Part shown: positions 12,430 to 22,880 of the stretch, one piece after another | Numbering within the stretch: the first letter of the stretch is position 1 | Layout of the letters: every line of letters begins with the position of its first letter | Assembly (NCBI GenBank): GCA_030562195.1 | Contig: CM060200.1 | Coordinates: 2,666,001 to 2,730,000, forward strand | DNA length: 64,000 nt | DNA from: Nipponacmea schrenckii | Lineage: Eukaryota; Mollusca; Gastropoda; Lottiidae | Reading direction: 5' to 3' | Program-made: the position numbers and the translations under genes | The notes under the pieces: generated by a model | What the model was told of the DNA's origin: nothing | What the model saw: only the letters and a program-made list of their open reading frames with translations | Database searches by the model: none

Positions 12430-12690
12430 TCTCAAATCTACATTCTATATCTATTACATTCTACATTCTATATCTATTACATTCTACATTCTATATCTAT
12501 TACATTCTACATTCTATATCTATTACATTCTACATTCTATATCTATTACATTCTACATTCTATATCTATTACATTCTACATTCTATATCTATTACATTCT
12601 ATATCTATTACATTCTATATCTATTACATTCTACATTCTATATCTATTACATTCTACATTCTATATCTATTACATTCTACATTCTATATC
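12430..12690. repeat. 23-bp minisatellite, about 11 copies
   Basis: Unit TCTATATCTATTACATTC followed by TACAT, with a few copies lacking the TACATTC part. Lies 40 bp 5' of exon e14 on the minus strand, so it nearly touches the intron branch-point region. Confidence 0.94.
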
Positions 12691-12700
12691 AAATAATTAC

Positions 12701-12860
12701 AGAATAGCTTAGTCAGTTGTTAGTGGGATTGTAAAGGTGCCTTAGGTTGGAATCTTGTTCAAGATAAGAGCAATCAGCCCCGTCGGCACGACCCAGTACT
12801 GGGTCTTATTTTTTTTTGTCCTGGTTCTCCCTTTGCCCAGGAAATTTAGGAAACTAAAAG
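12701..12860 (+). repeat. tRNA-derived SINE-like element
   Basis: A-box-like TAGCTTAGTCAG at 12705-12716 and degenerate B-box GGTTGGAATC at 12745-12754, followed by a non-tRNA body (CCGTCGGCACGACCCAG) and a T-run. It abuts the end of the 23-bp array. Confidence 0.5.
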
Positions 12861-13137
12861 CCCAGAGAATGCATTTCTGACCATTCTGAGGCACCAAAAT
12901 TCCAATCAAAATGTTCATCCATTTTAATTTTTTAGATTTATCAGTCTTGGCTAACTGAAGAAGGTTTTGAGAGAGGACAATTGGTGAAGCTTAATTCTTA
13001 CTAGCCCTCATTCATTCATTCATTCATTCACTAATACAAGTCATTATTTTAACCTCATGCATTCGAATTTTCATCAAGATAAGAAAAATTCTAATATCAT
13101 GAGCAATGTTTTTAATTAAAAACCTAAATGAACTTAC

Positions 13138-13236
13138 TCGTTCAGAAAGTCTTGTAAAGAAATTGAAGCTTTTTTATTGGATGTCACTGAATCTTCATCG
13201 AACTCCTCTACTTCACGTTGACGTCGAAATAACGCA
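13138..13236 (-). CDS. Exon e13
   Basis: 99 bp. Encodes ALFRRQREVEEFDEDSV, then NKKASISLQDFLN. Acceptor TTTTTAG, donor GTAAGT. The Arg/Glu alternation suggests a helix; KKAS is a further basophilic site. Same phase at both ends and a multiple of three. Confidence 0.82.
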
Positions 13237-13403
13237 CTAAAAATAATACACATAATCAAATAATTTACTTAAAAATTAACTTAAACTACCGGGAATTATC
13301 ATTGATTGATAGGTATCAAATATATAATATGTTCACATAAAGCTCTACTCAATTTTTTCCTAACAAAATTTGATAAATACCCAAATAAAATATATCTTAT
13401 TAT

Positions 13404-13591
13404 CAGGGCTGTTGATTTCAATATATTTGCCAGTCATGTCTGATAATTTTCCAAAAGGTCTGACAGCAATTTTGATCTTTTGGATATTGTCTATTCAAAT
13501 CTGCTTCATTTTGTGCATTTTTGATGTAAATAAGATGATCATTATTTAAGTGTCAAAATGTCTGGTTAGAATTTTGAAATCAACAGCCCTG
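13404..13591. mobile_element. hAT-like MITE
   Basis: 188 bp bounded by an exact inverted CAGGGCTGTTGATTTCAA. CAGGG termini are typical of hAT elements. Flanking 8-bp target duplication is not clean. The internal phrase GCCAGTCATGTCTGATAA recurs near 54960 and 55110, beside CAGGGATGCTGAT and CAGGGATATTGAT, suggesting relatives there. Confidence 0.6.
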
Positions 13592-13599
13592 CCTTATAT

Positions 13600-14024
13600 T
13601 AATAAATGCTAGCATACTAGCAAGCTATATACAGATGAAAGTTACAAAGTTCAAAATTATCAAATCTGTATCAATGTAAAATGGCTATATATAATTTATG
13701 CTTATAAATAAACATCCAGGTAAATTATTAATATATTATTACGTTATGCATATTTCAGCTGTAAAACAAGCTTTTCTTTTAGAATTTAAGCATACAAATA
13801 TGTAAGTTATACGAAGGTTTTAAGCTTGAGGTTTTTTAGATGAAAGGTAGAAGTTAGTTTAGTCAAGCAGGAAAAACAGAGTTATGTCCCATGTTTAGGA
13901 CAGAATAATTATTTTACTACACTTATATTATTACTTTGTATTACATTTTCTACTGATAACAGAATTATATAATATATTAGTTCTCTACAAAACACAATTA
14001 AAATCAATCAAGATTTAGACCTAC
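13600..14024. other. Intron, nothing recognised
   Basis: AT-rich, no repeats or open frame of note before the 54-bp satellite starts. Confidence 0.45.
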
Positions 14025-15835
14025 TTGTAACCTAGGCCAGTGCTTCTATAGGAGAGTATCTCTTATAACACCTAATACTTGTAACCTAGGCCAGTGCTTC
14101 TATACGAGAGTATCTCTTATAACACCTAATACTTGTAACCTAGGCCAGTGCTTCTATAGGAGAGCATCTCTTATAACACCTAATACTTGTAACCTAGGCC
14201 AGTGCTTCTATAGGAGAGTATCTCTTATAACACCTATTACTTGTAACCTAGGCCAGTGCTTCTATAGGAGAGTATCTCTTATAACACCTAATACTTGTGA
14301 CCTAGGCCAGTGCTTCTATAGGAGAGCATCTCTTATAACACCTAATACTTGTAACCTAGGCCAATGCTTCTATAGGAGAGCATCTCTTATAACACCTAAT
14401 ACTTGTTACCTAGGCCAATGCTTCTATAGAAGAGCATCTCTTATAACACCTAATACTTGTAACCTAGGCCAGTGCTTCCATTGGAGAGTATCTCTTATAA
14501 CACCTAATACTTGTAACCTAGGCCAGTGCTTCTATAGGAGAGTATCTCTTATAGCACCTAATACTTGTAACCTAGGCCAGTGCTTCTATAGGAGAGTATC
14601 TCTTATAACACCTAATACTTGTAACCTAGGCCAATTCTTCTATAGGAGAGCATCTCTTATAACACCTAATACTTGTGACCTAGGCCAGTGCTTCTATAGG
14701 AGAATATCTCTAATAACACCTAATACTTGTAACCTAGGCCAATGCTTCTATAGAAGAGCATCTCTTATAACACCTAATACTTGTAACCTAGGCCAATGCT
14801 TCTATAGGAGAGCATCTCTTATAACACCTAATACTTGTAACCTAGGCCAATGCTTCTATAGGAGAGTATCTCTTATAACACCTAATACTTCTGACCTAGG
14901 GTAGGTGCTTTCATAGGAGGTATCTCTTATAACACCTAATACTTGTGACCTAGGCCAGTGACTTCATATAGATATATTATTCTCTACAAAACACCTAATA
15001 CTTGTGACCTAGGCCAGTGTTCTTAGGAGAGTATCTCTTATAACACCTAATACTTGTACCTAGGCCAGTGCTTCTATAGGAGAGTATCTCTTATAACACC
15101 TAATACTTGTAACCTAGGCCAGTGCTTCTATAGGAGAGTATCTCTTATAACACCTAATACTTGTAACCTAGGTCAGTGCTTCTATAGGAGAGCATCTCTT
15201 ATAACACCTAATACTTGTGACCTAGGCCAGTGCTTCTATAGGAGAGTATCTCTTATAACACCTAATACTTGTGACCTAGGCCAATGCTTCTATAGGAGAG
15301 TATCTCTTATAACACCTAATACTTGTGACCTAGGCCAGTGCTTCTATAGGAGAGTATCTCTTATAACACCTAATACTTGTAACCTAGGCCAGTGCTTCTA
15401 TAGGAGAGTATCTCTTATAACACCTAATACTTGTAACCTAGGCCAGAGCTTCTATAGGAGAGTATCTCTTATAACACCTAATACTTGTGACCTAGGCCAG
15501 TGCTTCTATAGGAGAGTATCTCTTATAACACCTAATACTTGTGACCTAGGCCAGTGCTTCTATAGGAGAGTATCTCTTATAACACCTAATACTTGTGACC
15601 TAGGCCAGTGCTTCTATAGGAGAGTATCTCTTATAACACCTAATACTTGTGACCTAGGCCAGTGCTTCTATAGGAGAGTATCTCTTATAACATCTAATAC
15701 ATGTGACCTAGGCCAGTGCTTCTATAGGAGAGTATCTCTTATAACACCTAATACATGTGACCTAGGCCAGTGCTTCTATAGGAGAGTATCTCTTATAACA
15801 CCTAATACATGTGACCTAGGCCAGTGCTTCTATAG
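14025..15835. repeat. 54-bp satellite, about 33 copies
   Basis: Unit contains AACCTAGGCCAGTGCTTC, TATAGGAGAGTATCTC and ACACCTAATACTTG. Two or three copies near 14885-15040 are disrupted; the last three share an ACATG variant, a sign of recent local duplication. Length 54 keeps a frame open for 266 codons at 15054-15854, which I reject as a gene. Diverged single monomers occur near 1785 and 24446. Confidence 0.97.
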
Positions 15836-15839
15836 GAGA

Positions 15840-16192
15840 ATTAAACTACAATAGATGAGGTAGGTTAAAATGGAGGAAGAGAAAATGCTGACTAGTTTAT
15901 TAGCACTACAAGGTGACATGCCAGACCAGTTTTTATTCCTGAAACTTCTTTCTCATCTTTCACTATTTTACCTTATCTTCTGAGCTAGAATTTGAAAAGC
16001 TTATACTATCCCCATAACTAGACTCTTGAAAACCTAGCTTTCATTTGAATTTTCATTCCAGTCATTTCTAGCAAGATCTCTAAATTTACCGGTACACTAT
16101 CTCCACAATTTGAAAGTGAGAAAAAAGTTTCAGACGGAGAGACAGGATGTGATTATATCATACGAGGCAGTCAGCAAGGGGACATAACTTAC
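15840..16192. other. Intron, nothing recognised
   Basis: Sequence between the 54-bp satellite and e12. No element seen. Confidence 0.4.
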
Positions 16193-16237
16193 TCATGTTC
16201 CTCAACAAGTTTTTGGATAAACTCGTGGTTACCAGAG
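16193..16237 (-). CDS. Exon e12, 45-bp micro-exon
   Basis: Encodes SGNHEFIQKLVEEHE, a likely helix. The split CA plus C gives His at the e11 junction, and the trailing GA joins T of e13 to give Asp. Acceptor CCCTTTCAG, donor GTAAGT. It is 45 bp, a multiple of three, entered and left in the same phase, so it could be an in-frame alternative exon. Confidence 0.72.
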
Positions 16238-16540
16238 CTGAAAGGGCAACATCAAAATTTGGGAAAAAGCAAAATCACAAAAAGTTTTAAAAGGTGGACA
16301 AAATACTACCAAAAAATAAAAAAATAACCTTGAAATAAAATATAAAAAAGAACCATGGATGGTAAAAAGGTGGGTGGAAGAGAAAAAACACATGTAAAAA
16401 TCAAGTTGATCCTAAAAGCTGTGAAGAAAAGACAACATTGATCGTGTCTACAAAATCCAGACTTGGTTTACCAGACATAAAAAAGGCCCAATCAAAATGA
16501 AGCATGCAACAAAATGATAGATGTTACTAAAAATACTGAC

Positions 16541-16589
16541 TGTTTTCCTTCACGATTCGCCTCTCGTTTCAGACTGCTCTTTCTATCTT
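16541..16589 (-). CDS. Exon e11, 49-bp micro-exon
   Basis: Encodes (E)DRKSSLKREANREGK, strongly basic. Acceptor CAATTTCAG, donor GTCAGT. It enters after codon base 1 and leaves after base 2, exactly as e10 and e12 require. Its short length would make gene finders miss it; the phase match is the main support. Confidence 0.72.
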
Positions 16590-16599
16590 CTGAAATTGA

Positions 16600-17292
16600 A
16601 AAAAAAGGAGTTTTACATCCTATTCTGTATCTTATTGACCCTTCAGTTTACTGGATGTAAGAATCAAAAGTACCAATACTTTGACAACAAATAAAAACAT
16701 TGAAAAACTTGAGCTATAATATACCTCGAGTTGGACCAAACAACTAAACACCAAGTATGATAGCAATCAAAAGACACAGAGGTATCAAGGAACTTTTACT
16801 TGATAACAGCCTAGACAAACCTATAATACATTTAGATTTTTCAATCTGATCTTAGCAATTGTTCTATGGCAATCACCACAGATAACTGAAGCTGTTGAAG
16901 CACCTTGTAATTTAATCCCATTTGGTTATTGTGTAGATTTACTTCCGATACATTTTGACTTTTTAACATTGGCTAGAATTGACTTTGCTATGATCACAAA
17001 ACAACTACATGGGGACATGGGGTACCCAGAACTTAAGTTTCTTTGGTCAAATATCCTTATTGCAGACACCAACTTACAACCTTTAAATCATTCAACTTTG
17101 AACCCAGTTGACTTCAACTATAACCGCGTTTCCATTAAGAATTGTTAATCTGGTTTCCGAACCACTTTAGTCTCGTTACAAAAAAAGAGTCACACAATAA
17201 TTTACATCTCTTGATGTACAAGACTACCGATATTACTTGAACAACCAGAAAACTAGTACTTCTCTATTGTTGAACGAGAAAAGTGCACCTTT
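16600..17292. other. Intron between e10 and e11
   Basis: No exon. A CCGCGTTTCCATT word near 17124 resembles the terminus of the element at 17293-17472, so this may be a nested or larger relative. Confidence 0.4.
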
Positions 17293-17472
17293 TTGCGTTT
17301 CCACTTGTTTAAAAAGCCAGCTTTAAAGCTTGCTTTCATTTGGCCCCTGATTAGTTGCCGAATGCAAAAAGGGAGGTTTTCGGCTCCTGAACTGTAATGA
17401 TTCCATAACTTAACAAGTGTACACACAGAAAAGCTAGCTTAAAGCTGGCTCTTCGGCAAAGTGGAAACGCAA
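17293..17472. mobile_element. MITE-like element with inverted termini
   Basis: Left end TTGCGTTTCCACTT and right end (reverse complement) the same, followed on both sides by AGCCAGCTTTAAAGCT or a close variant. 180 bp, no coding capacity. Superfamily uncertain. Confidence 0.6.
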
Positions 17473-17528
17473 ACTCTAACAGTAGTGAAAGAGAAGCATG
17501 GAAGCAAAACACCTTAATTTAGACCTAC

Positions 17529-17694
17529 CTGATGTCTGTTGACCAGCAGCTGGTATTGATGGAGTTGAAATTGATTTTGTCATACTGGAATGTGGGATGT
17601 TTAAACAGCTACTATCAGATTCATCGTAAGAATTACGAGATTTTGCTGCTTCTACAGAATATGTTCGAAATGTTACTTCTTTACTTGTGTTCTC
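17529..17694 (-). CDS. Exon e10
   Basis: 166 bp: 55 codons and one base. Encodes ENTSKEVTFRTYSVEAAKSR, then a Ser/Asp stretch and STPSIPAAGQQTS. Acceptor TTTTTCAG, donor GTAGGT. Disordered in appearance, no domain recognised. A SINE lies in the intron just upstream (17866-18060). Confidence 0.83.
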
Positions 17695-17865
17695 CTGAAA
17701 AATATATCTTCGTTTTTGTAAATTCAATTCAAACTAATTAGAATTAGATTAAAGTTTTGATTCTGTTTTGGTTTTTTATGGATATTTTATTTCTTTATTA
17801 TATTGACAAGTTTTCTACTGCAAACTGTTCTAATGATTTTCTACTTTATTACAGTGTGTTATGTA

Positions 17866-18060
17866 CAACAAATGAAATAAATGGAGTTTTACGTCCTTCT
17901 CTTTTCTTCTTCGTATGGGCTAATGAAGATGGAAAACGCCATGAAATGAGAAATGAAGGAAATTTTGCCAGCAAGCAGCATAAGCCAACTGCCAAGGGAT
18001 TTTTAACATGCACAGCCTGTAGCACACAGGGTCTTGGTGTATTTTCCATGTCACAACGGA
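17866..18060 (+). repeat. SINE-A copy in the e9-e10 intron
   Basis: AAATGGAGTTTTACGTCC, GGGCTAATGAAGATGG, AATTTTGCCAGCA, GCACAGCCTGTAGCACACAG follow the order of the copy at 42229-42500. Confidence 0.8.
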
Positions 18061-18234
18061 AAACAAGGAAACCGAAACCATTATATAGAAAATATTCAAG
18101 ATAATGAATGGTGGAATAGTACTATAAACTTTGAACTTTGAACTCCTCGGGCATCATGAGATCAGACCTTATTATTTAGATATTTTTACAATTTTTTTTT
18201 GGGACGTTTTGGGTAAAGAATGCCTGCCACTTAC

Positions 18235-18362
18235 CTCCACCTCTGAATTAGAACGTTTATAAACTGGTTCTGATGATTTCTCACCCGAACTCGAGGGTCC
18301 CGAAACTGCTCCTTCTGTCAATAAACGGGCAAAATACGAACTGGCGTCTGGCATATCTTCAA
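18235..18362 (-). CDS. Exon e9
   Basis: 128 bp ending in phase 0. Encodes EDMPDASSYFARLLTEG, a Ser-rich loop, then KRSNSEVE, a basophilic Ser motif. The first half (SSYFARLL) looks like a short helix. Acceptor TTTTTCAG, donor GTAAGT. Confidence 0.83.
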
Positions 18363-18419
18363 CTGAAAAAAATCAAATTTTTAACATGAAATACAATATC
18401 ATACAGTCTTCAATACTGC

Positions 18420-18560
18420 AAGCAGGCTTGGAGCTACAATGCCCCACCCACTCCTGTTATAAAACGAAGATGGATGTGTGCCTATCTCAGTACCGTATCG
18501 TACAAAGCCTTAACTACCAGTACACAGGGAATTAGTGTATTGTCCAATCAGAACAACCCT
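18420..18560 (+). repeat. Degraded SINE-A remnant (weak)
   Basis: Only the 3' words match (ACACAGGGAATTAGTGTATT, GTCCAATCAGAAC against the SINE-A CAGGGCCTCAGTTTATTG region). Could be coincidence. Confidence 0.3.
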
Positions 18561-18634
18561 TTCTTCATGTCAATACTCAATACCCTCGACAATGTCTGTG
18601 AATTCACATACTTGGATTCTGAAACACGACCTAC

Positions 18635-18801
18635 CTGTTGGACCGGACCCTGTAAAATCTGCAGTAGTCGAAAAATCTACTGGTTTATTCATCTCGCCAA
18701 GTTTTATACGAGATAGACTCGGTGTCGCTTGTTCTCGTGCGTCTTGATAATCTTCATCATCTGAACCATCATCACCATCGTCCAGACTGTTTAAACTCAT
18801 G
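18635..18801 (-). CDS. Exon e8, acidic Ser-rich segment
   Basis: 167 bp. The peptide is MSLNSLDDGDDGSDDED, then AREQATPSLSRIKLGEM and a Thr/Ser tail ending GSGPT. Acceptor ATTACAG, donor GTAGGT. The Asp-rich block suggests a disordered acidic linker or CK2 targets. It is separated from e9 by the shortest intron of the gene (about 270 bp). Confidence 0.85.
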
Positions 18802-18899
18802 CTGTAATACAATGTATATAACATAGATGGCATGGTTTAAGACTAATTTATTTCTGATATAGCTCAATTCCTTAAACCTGTGGCACAGATTAAATTAAG

Positions 18900-19110
18900 A
18901 AATTCAGAGAGTCCACATTCCTAATTTTAAATACATGTATATTCATATCAAATCAGCTATGTAGACCCTCTAAAAGTGTTGACAAACCTAAATACCAAAT
19001 AAACATTATCAGATATGTGGACTCTCTGAGAGGTATGCCAAGTTGACAAACCTAAATAGCTCATTATTAGCTATGTGGACTCTCTGAAAGAGATGTTGAG
19101 CTCCCTAATA
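18900..19110. repeat. Dispersed GTGGACTCTCTGA repeat, inverted cluster
   Basis: TCAGAGAGTCCACATTCC near 18904 is followed by three opposite-strand copies of CTATGTGGACTCTCTGA or a diverged form (about 18958, 19013, 19071), each near GTTGACAAACCTAAATA. Related copies at 163, 226, 7466 and 36456. Confidence 0.65.
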
Positions 19111-20214
19111 TAGAACAGAATTAGTAATCTTTTAAAAGAATAGCGTTAACCACAAGTCACTGGACTAAAATAACTCCGACTGTTAACTGTGATATTATTT
19201 CAATCAGAGTTTATCAAATAATAGCTAGAATAAAACAAGAATTACAAAGATGGTATCTTTACATTGATATTTATGTGTTTAATTGATGTCACATATCTCT
19301 GATTGTCTCCTATACAGAAAGTACAATTCTCTATTTAACATTTCCTTATTTAGACTGACCCTTATTCAAGATAACATGTTTGTTGTTGTCTTTATAAAGA
19401 CCTTTGAATTTTATTTTGGTAGCCTCTTAATTCAAGTACACTTTGTGGACTGACAGTCTTAGAACTTACTTGCTGATTAATATTTAGTTTGATATTTTTA
19501 AACAGTGCTGGTGAGATATACGATTCAAACCAAAAAATTAAAAATCAAATTGTCTATTTCGATAGCCAAAATTACAGAATATTATTGTATTATTTCCTTA
19601 AACATTTTGTCTATCTCATTCCAAACCTTTAAAAGTTATAATCAGACATAACCGGCCACAATCTACATCCCTGATTTCGAGATAAACAATTCAGAAAGAT
19701 AATGGATAATTTTTTTGCTTTGGCAAAGCTTGAATAAATTCCAACAGTTAAAAACATCTTAGAATTATACTTGACATTTGTATGGAGAGGTCTTCAATAA
19801 TTTCCAGAAGAAAACATCAATAAAATAATATATGGTTCATGGAAGAAGAATGGTTGTTAAAATTCAGAACATGTTTTAACAATAAAATATTGCTTGTAGC
19901 AGAGACTAGATTTCCAACAGGACATGGATAAATTCGTACAAGATTATTACAATATTTCTATAACTACATTGGATAATAACTCAACTGTGATCAATTCTCT
20001 TGTAAAATTTTTAATGTTTTATTATTTCATATAGTTGGAATGTTTCATGTTATTTCACAATTTAAGACGATTATATAACTCACGATTTACAGAAGTGTGT
20101 AAAAAATAATGTCATAAGGGAAATCACTCATTTTAGCACCTTGTCCCTAGCTGTCTACTAAGGCAAAAAATAGCTTACTGAGTTATCTGTTACAATTTGA
20201 GAACACAAGTAGAG
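19111..20214. other. Intron between e7 and e8
   Basis: AT-rich, no exon or named element. Confidence 0.45.
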
Positions 20215-20450
20215 TAGGTAGAAAATTGGATTTACTAAGGATTTATATTCACTAAGATTCGGTTTAACTAAGAATTCAGATTTACTGGTACTTAAAACTC
20301 AGATTTACTAAGATTTGTATTTACTAAGGATACAGATATATACTAAAAGATATACCAATGATTCAGATTAACTAAGGATTCAGGTTTGCTTAGGATTCAG
20401 ATTTACTTAGGATTCAGATTTACTAATAATTCAGTTTTACAAGGGAAATG
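20215..20450. repeat. Degenerate short tandem repeat
   Basis: Irregular copies of TTTACTAAGGATTCAGA, many mutated; an old array just 3' of exon e7. Confidence 0.8.
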
Positions 20451-20487
20451 ATCAAGAGTTACATCCCTTTAAGGATAGTGTACTAAC

Positions 20488-20860
20488 CTTTTTCCTGTCA
20501 GAGCGAGCATACGAACTCTCGAAGAATTATCCTTAGATTCTTCGTCTTCCTCTTCTAGACTACTTGTATTTGGACACCAACTTCGTCTCCGAACTTTTGT
20601 TTCATCATGTTTAATCCGAGAAAGAGATTTATTAATATACTTAATATCACTACTGCCCCTGTCACTATGGTTACAAGTAGAATAATCCGTGGAACTGTCA
20701 ACTGTTACTCCGTTAACACAGATTCGAATATTGGGGTCTATAATGTCGGGACACGCGTCGGAGGGATAGGAATAATTGATAGAGTTGGCGGTGGTGTTGT
20801 TGTTAGAATTCCCATTGTTCCGGTCTTCTTCAACCAGGTCAAGCATAGATTTATGATGAT
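20488..20860 (-). CDS. Exon e7, largest exon, Asn/Ser/acidic-rich
   Basis: 373 bp (two bases, 123 codons, two bases). It starts HHKSMLDLVEEDRNNG, runs through an Asn-rich low-complexity stretch, PSDACPDIIDPNIRICVNG, then SRIKHDETKVRRRSWCP and an acidic EEEDEE patch, ending MLALTGK. Acceptor TTTCAG, donor GTTAGT; the leftover AG joins C of e8 to make Ser. RRRSWCP is another basophilic phosphorylation motif. The plus strand over 20607-20864 is also open, but that is a shadow. Confidence 0.85.
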
Positions 20861-21034
20861 CTGAAATGAAGAATAGAAGAGATAGGGTCTACATTTAAAT
20901 GAAATGAAATGAAGTTAACATTCTTATAAGGAAGCAGTTTACAATGAGGTAAAGTTAGGACTGCAATATCAACCTACACTTGTTTTATATATCTCAAGAA
21001 ATCTTTATTATGTAAAAATCCAAAAGTTCGTCTT

Positions 21035-21115
21035 GACCTTTGCTTGGATTGAACCCCAGACCCTCAGGTTAGCGAGCAAGCGTCTAACTCAATAAACCGT
21101 TGTGGCTCCTTAGGC
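21035..21115 (-). repeat. SINE-B tRNA-derived head, minus strand
   Basis: Reverse complement reads AGGAGCCACAACGGTTTATT, GAGTTAGACGCTTGCTCGCT and GGTCTGGGGTTCAATCC, the same head as at 24508. Confidence 0.7.
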
Positions 21116-21278
21116 CTTTAGCACACAAGGTATTACGGTTTTTCCCATTTCACTATTAGATGCTTTGTCCTTTGAACATGCAGCAAGGAGGGAACTAGTC
21201 AGCAAGCGTCAAACTCACTGATCCACATTAGAAAATAGAGTATTTCATATCACATATATCATATTTCATATATATTAC

Positions 21279-21407
21279 CTGTTTGCTGAGACTCAATATC
21301 CGAATAATTCTTTATAAAACAAGGCATGCTTGCCCTTCTGGAATACCGAGGCCTATTCTGAGATGAATTGTTCATTTTAATATCACTTTTAGAGAGTTCA
21401 CATCGGT
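21279..21407 (-). CDS. Exon e6, contains an RRAS kinase motif
   Basis: 129 bp, in and out after codon base 1. The peptide includes RCELSKSDIKMNNSSQ and YSRRASMPCFIKNYSD, where RRAS followed by MP is a good PKA/Akt-type and possible 14-3-3 site. The acceptor is CAATAG, less typical than the others, and the upstream intron end is modest. I support it because the frame is open only in the phase required by e5 and e7. The donor is GTAATA. Confidence 0.75.
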
Positions 21408-22369
21408 CTATTGAAACAAGAAACCACAAAACAATCCTCCTCTATTTAAACTGACAGTTCTAGTACTGGGTCTAGAACGTTTCCGAAACTCAATCAACAG
21501 AAATCATTTCTGACTTAGATACATCGTTAACCTCAATTAATCTCATTTATAAGATTTCTAGAAATAATTCTAAACCAACAGAGGTTTTCTACTGTCATAT
21601 GTTACTGAAATTGTTTAAACTATTTCGTTAAACTTGATCCAAGGGTTTATTTCTTTGATACCAACCACAAGTAAAAAGTTAAGACTATTTTCTTAAAAAA
21701 AAACCCCAAAAACTCAGATGTTTCAGAAACAATCCTATATAGTTCCTGGATATATTAACTTGTTGAAAAGTCTATTTTCAAACTTTTGTCAGTTGGTTTC
21801 ATTTTGAAAACTCACTAGAAGATTGCCTTATTGGACTCCATTTGAACATTTCAAAAATTGACCCAAACATCTGACTTTTTTAACTTTTTAACATTATAGG
21901 TGATAAACTTGGGAATCATCTTTTTATGGTTAACCAGAAAATACGAATTTAAGTCTGTTAAAAATTCTATAATTCACAACAGAATAGTCAATTTTTAGTC
22001 CAGAAGATAACCCAAACTTAACAAACAAAACGTTACCAAGGAAATAGCACATTTTTATCCATTTAAAAAAATCCAAATTATTTTAAAACTTTGATACATT
22101 AACAATATCCAATTAATATAAAATATCAAAAACTGGTATAGAAAACAGTAATTTCACTTCCAACTGTGACAATGTATCCCACGAGATCAAACTTTACTGA
22201 CAGATAAGGATGCTGTGGGAACAAAAACTTGGGAACAATGCGTGTTTTTTGTGCCAAAAATACCGGATTCTTGATTTTATACACATTTACAATTCTAAAT
22301 TGGACCATATCTTCACTTTTATTTACTATCTAGACTTAATACTTAATACCTAGCCTAATAATATACGAT
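21408..22369. other. Intron between e5 and e6, upper part
   Basis: AT-rich, several short A-runs. No exon, element or array recognised. Confidence 0.45.
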
Positions 22370-22880
22370 AATAATAAACTCTTTATTTTACATGGGTCAG
22401 AATTAGGTCCAATACACAAGGACATGGTCCTGTCTAACATTCAGCCCATGGGGGCAAATATAGACTCTTTATTTTACATGGGTCAGAATTAGGTCCAATA
22501 CACAAGAACATGGTCCTGTCTAACATTCAGCCCATGGGACAAAATAGACTCTTTATTTTACATGGGTCAGTATTAGGCCCAATACAGAAGAACATGGTCC
22601 TGTCTAACATTCAGCCCATGGAGACAAACATAGACTCTTTATTTTACATGGGTCAGTATTAGGTCCAATACACAAGAACATGGTCCTGTCTAACATTCAG
22701 CCATGAGACAAACATAGACTCTTTATTTTACATGGGTCAGTATTAGGTCCAAAACAAGAACATGGTCCTGTCTAACATTCAGTCCAAGAGACAAACATAG
22801 ACTCTTTATTTTACATGGGTCAGATTAGGTCCAATACACAAGAACATGGTCCTGTCTAACATTCAGCCTGGCAATAATTG
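22370..22880. repeat. About 84-bp satellite, 6 copies
   Basis: Unit contains TAGACTCTTTATTTTACATG, GGTCAGTATTAGGTCC, AAGAACATGGTCCTGTC and AACATTCAGCCCATGG. Copies are close to one another, with small deletions towards the right end. Confidence 0.94.

Noticed and set aside
15054..15854. 266-codon open frame on the plus strand
   Set aside because: Translation of the 54-bp satellite; each 18-residue period is one unit, with no splice or start context and the same array open only where units are intact.
20607..20864. Plus-strand frame of 85 codons
   Set aside because: Shadow of exon e7 on the opposite strand.
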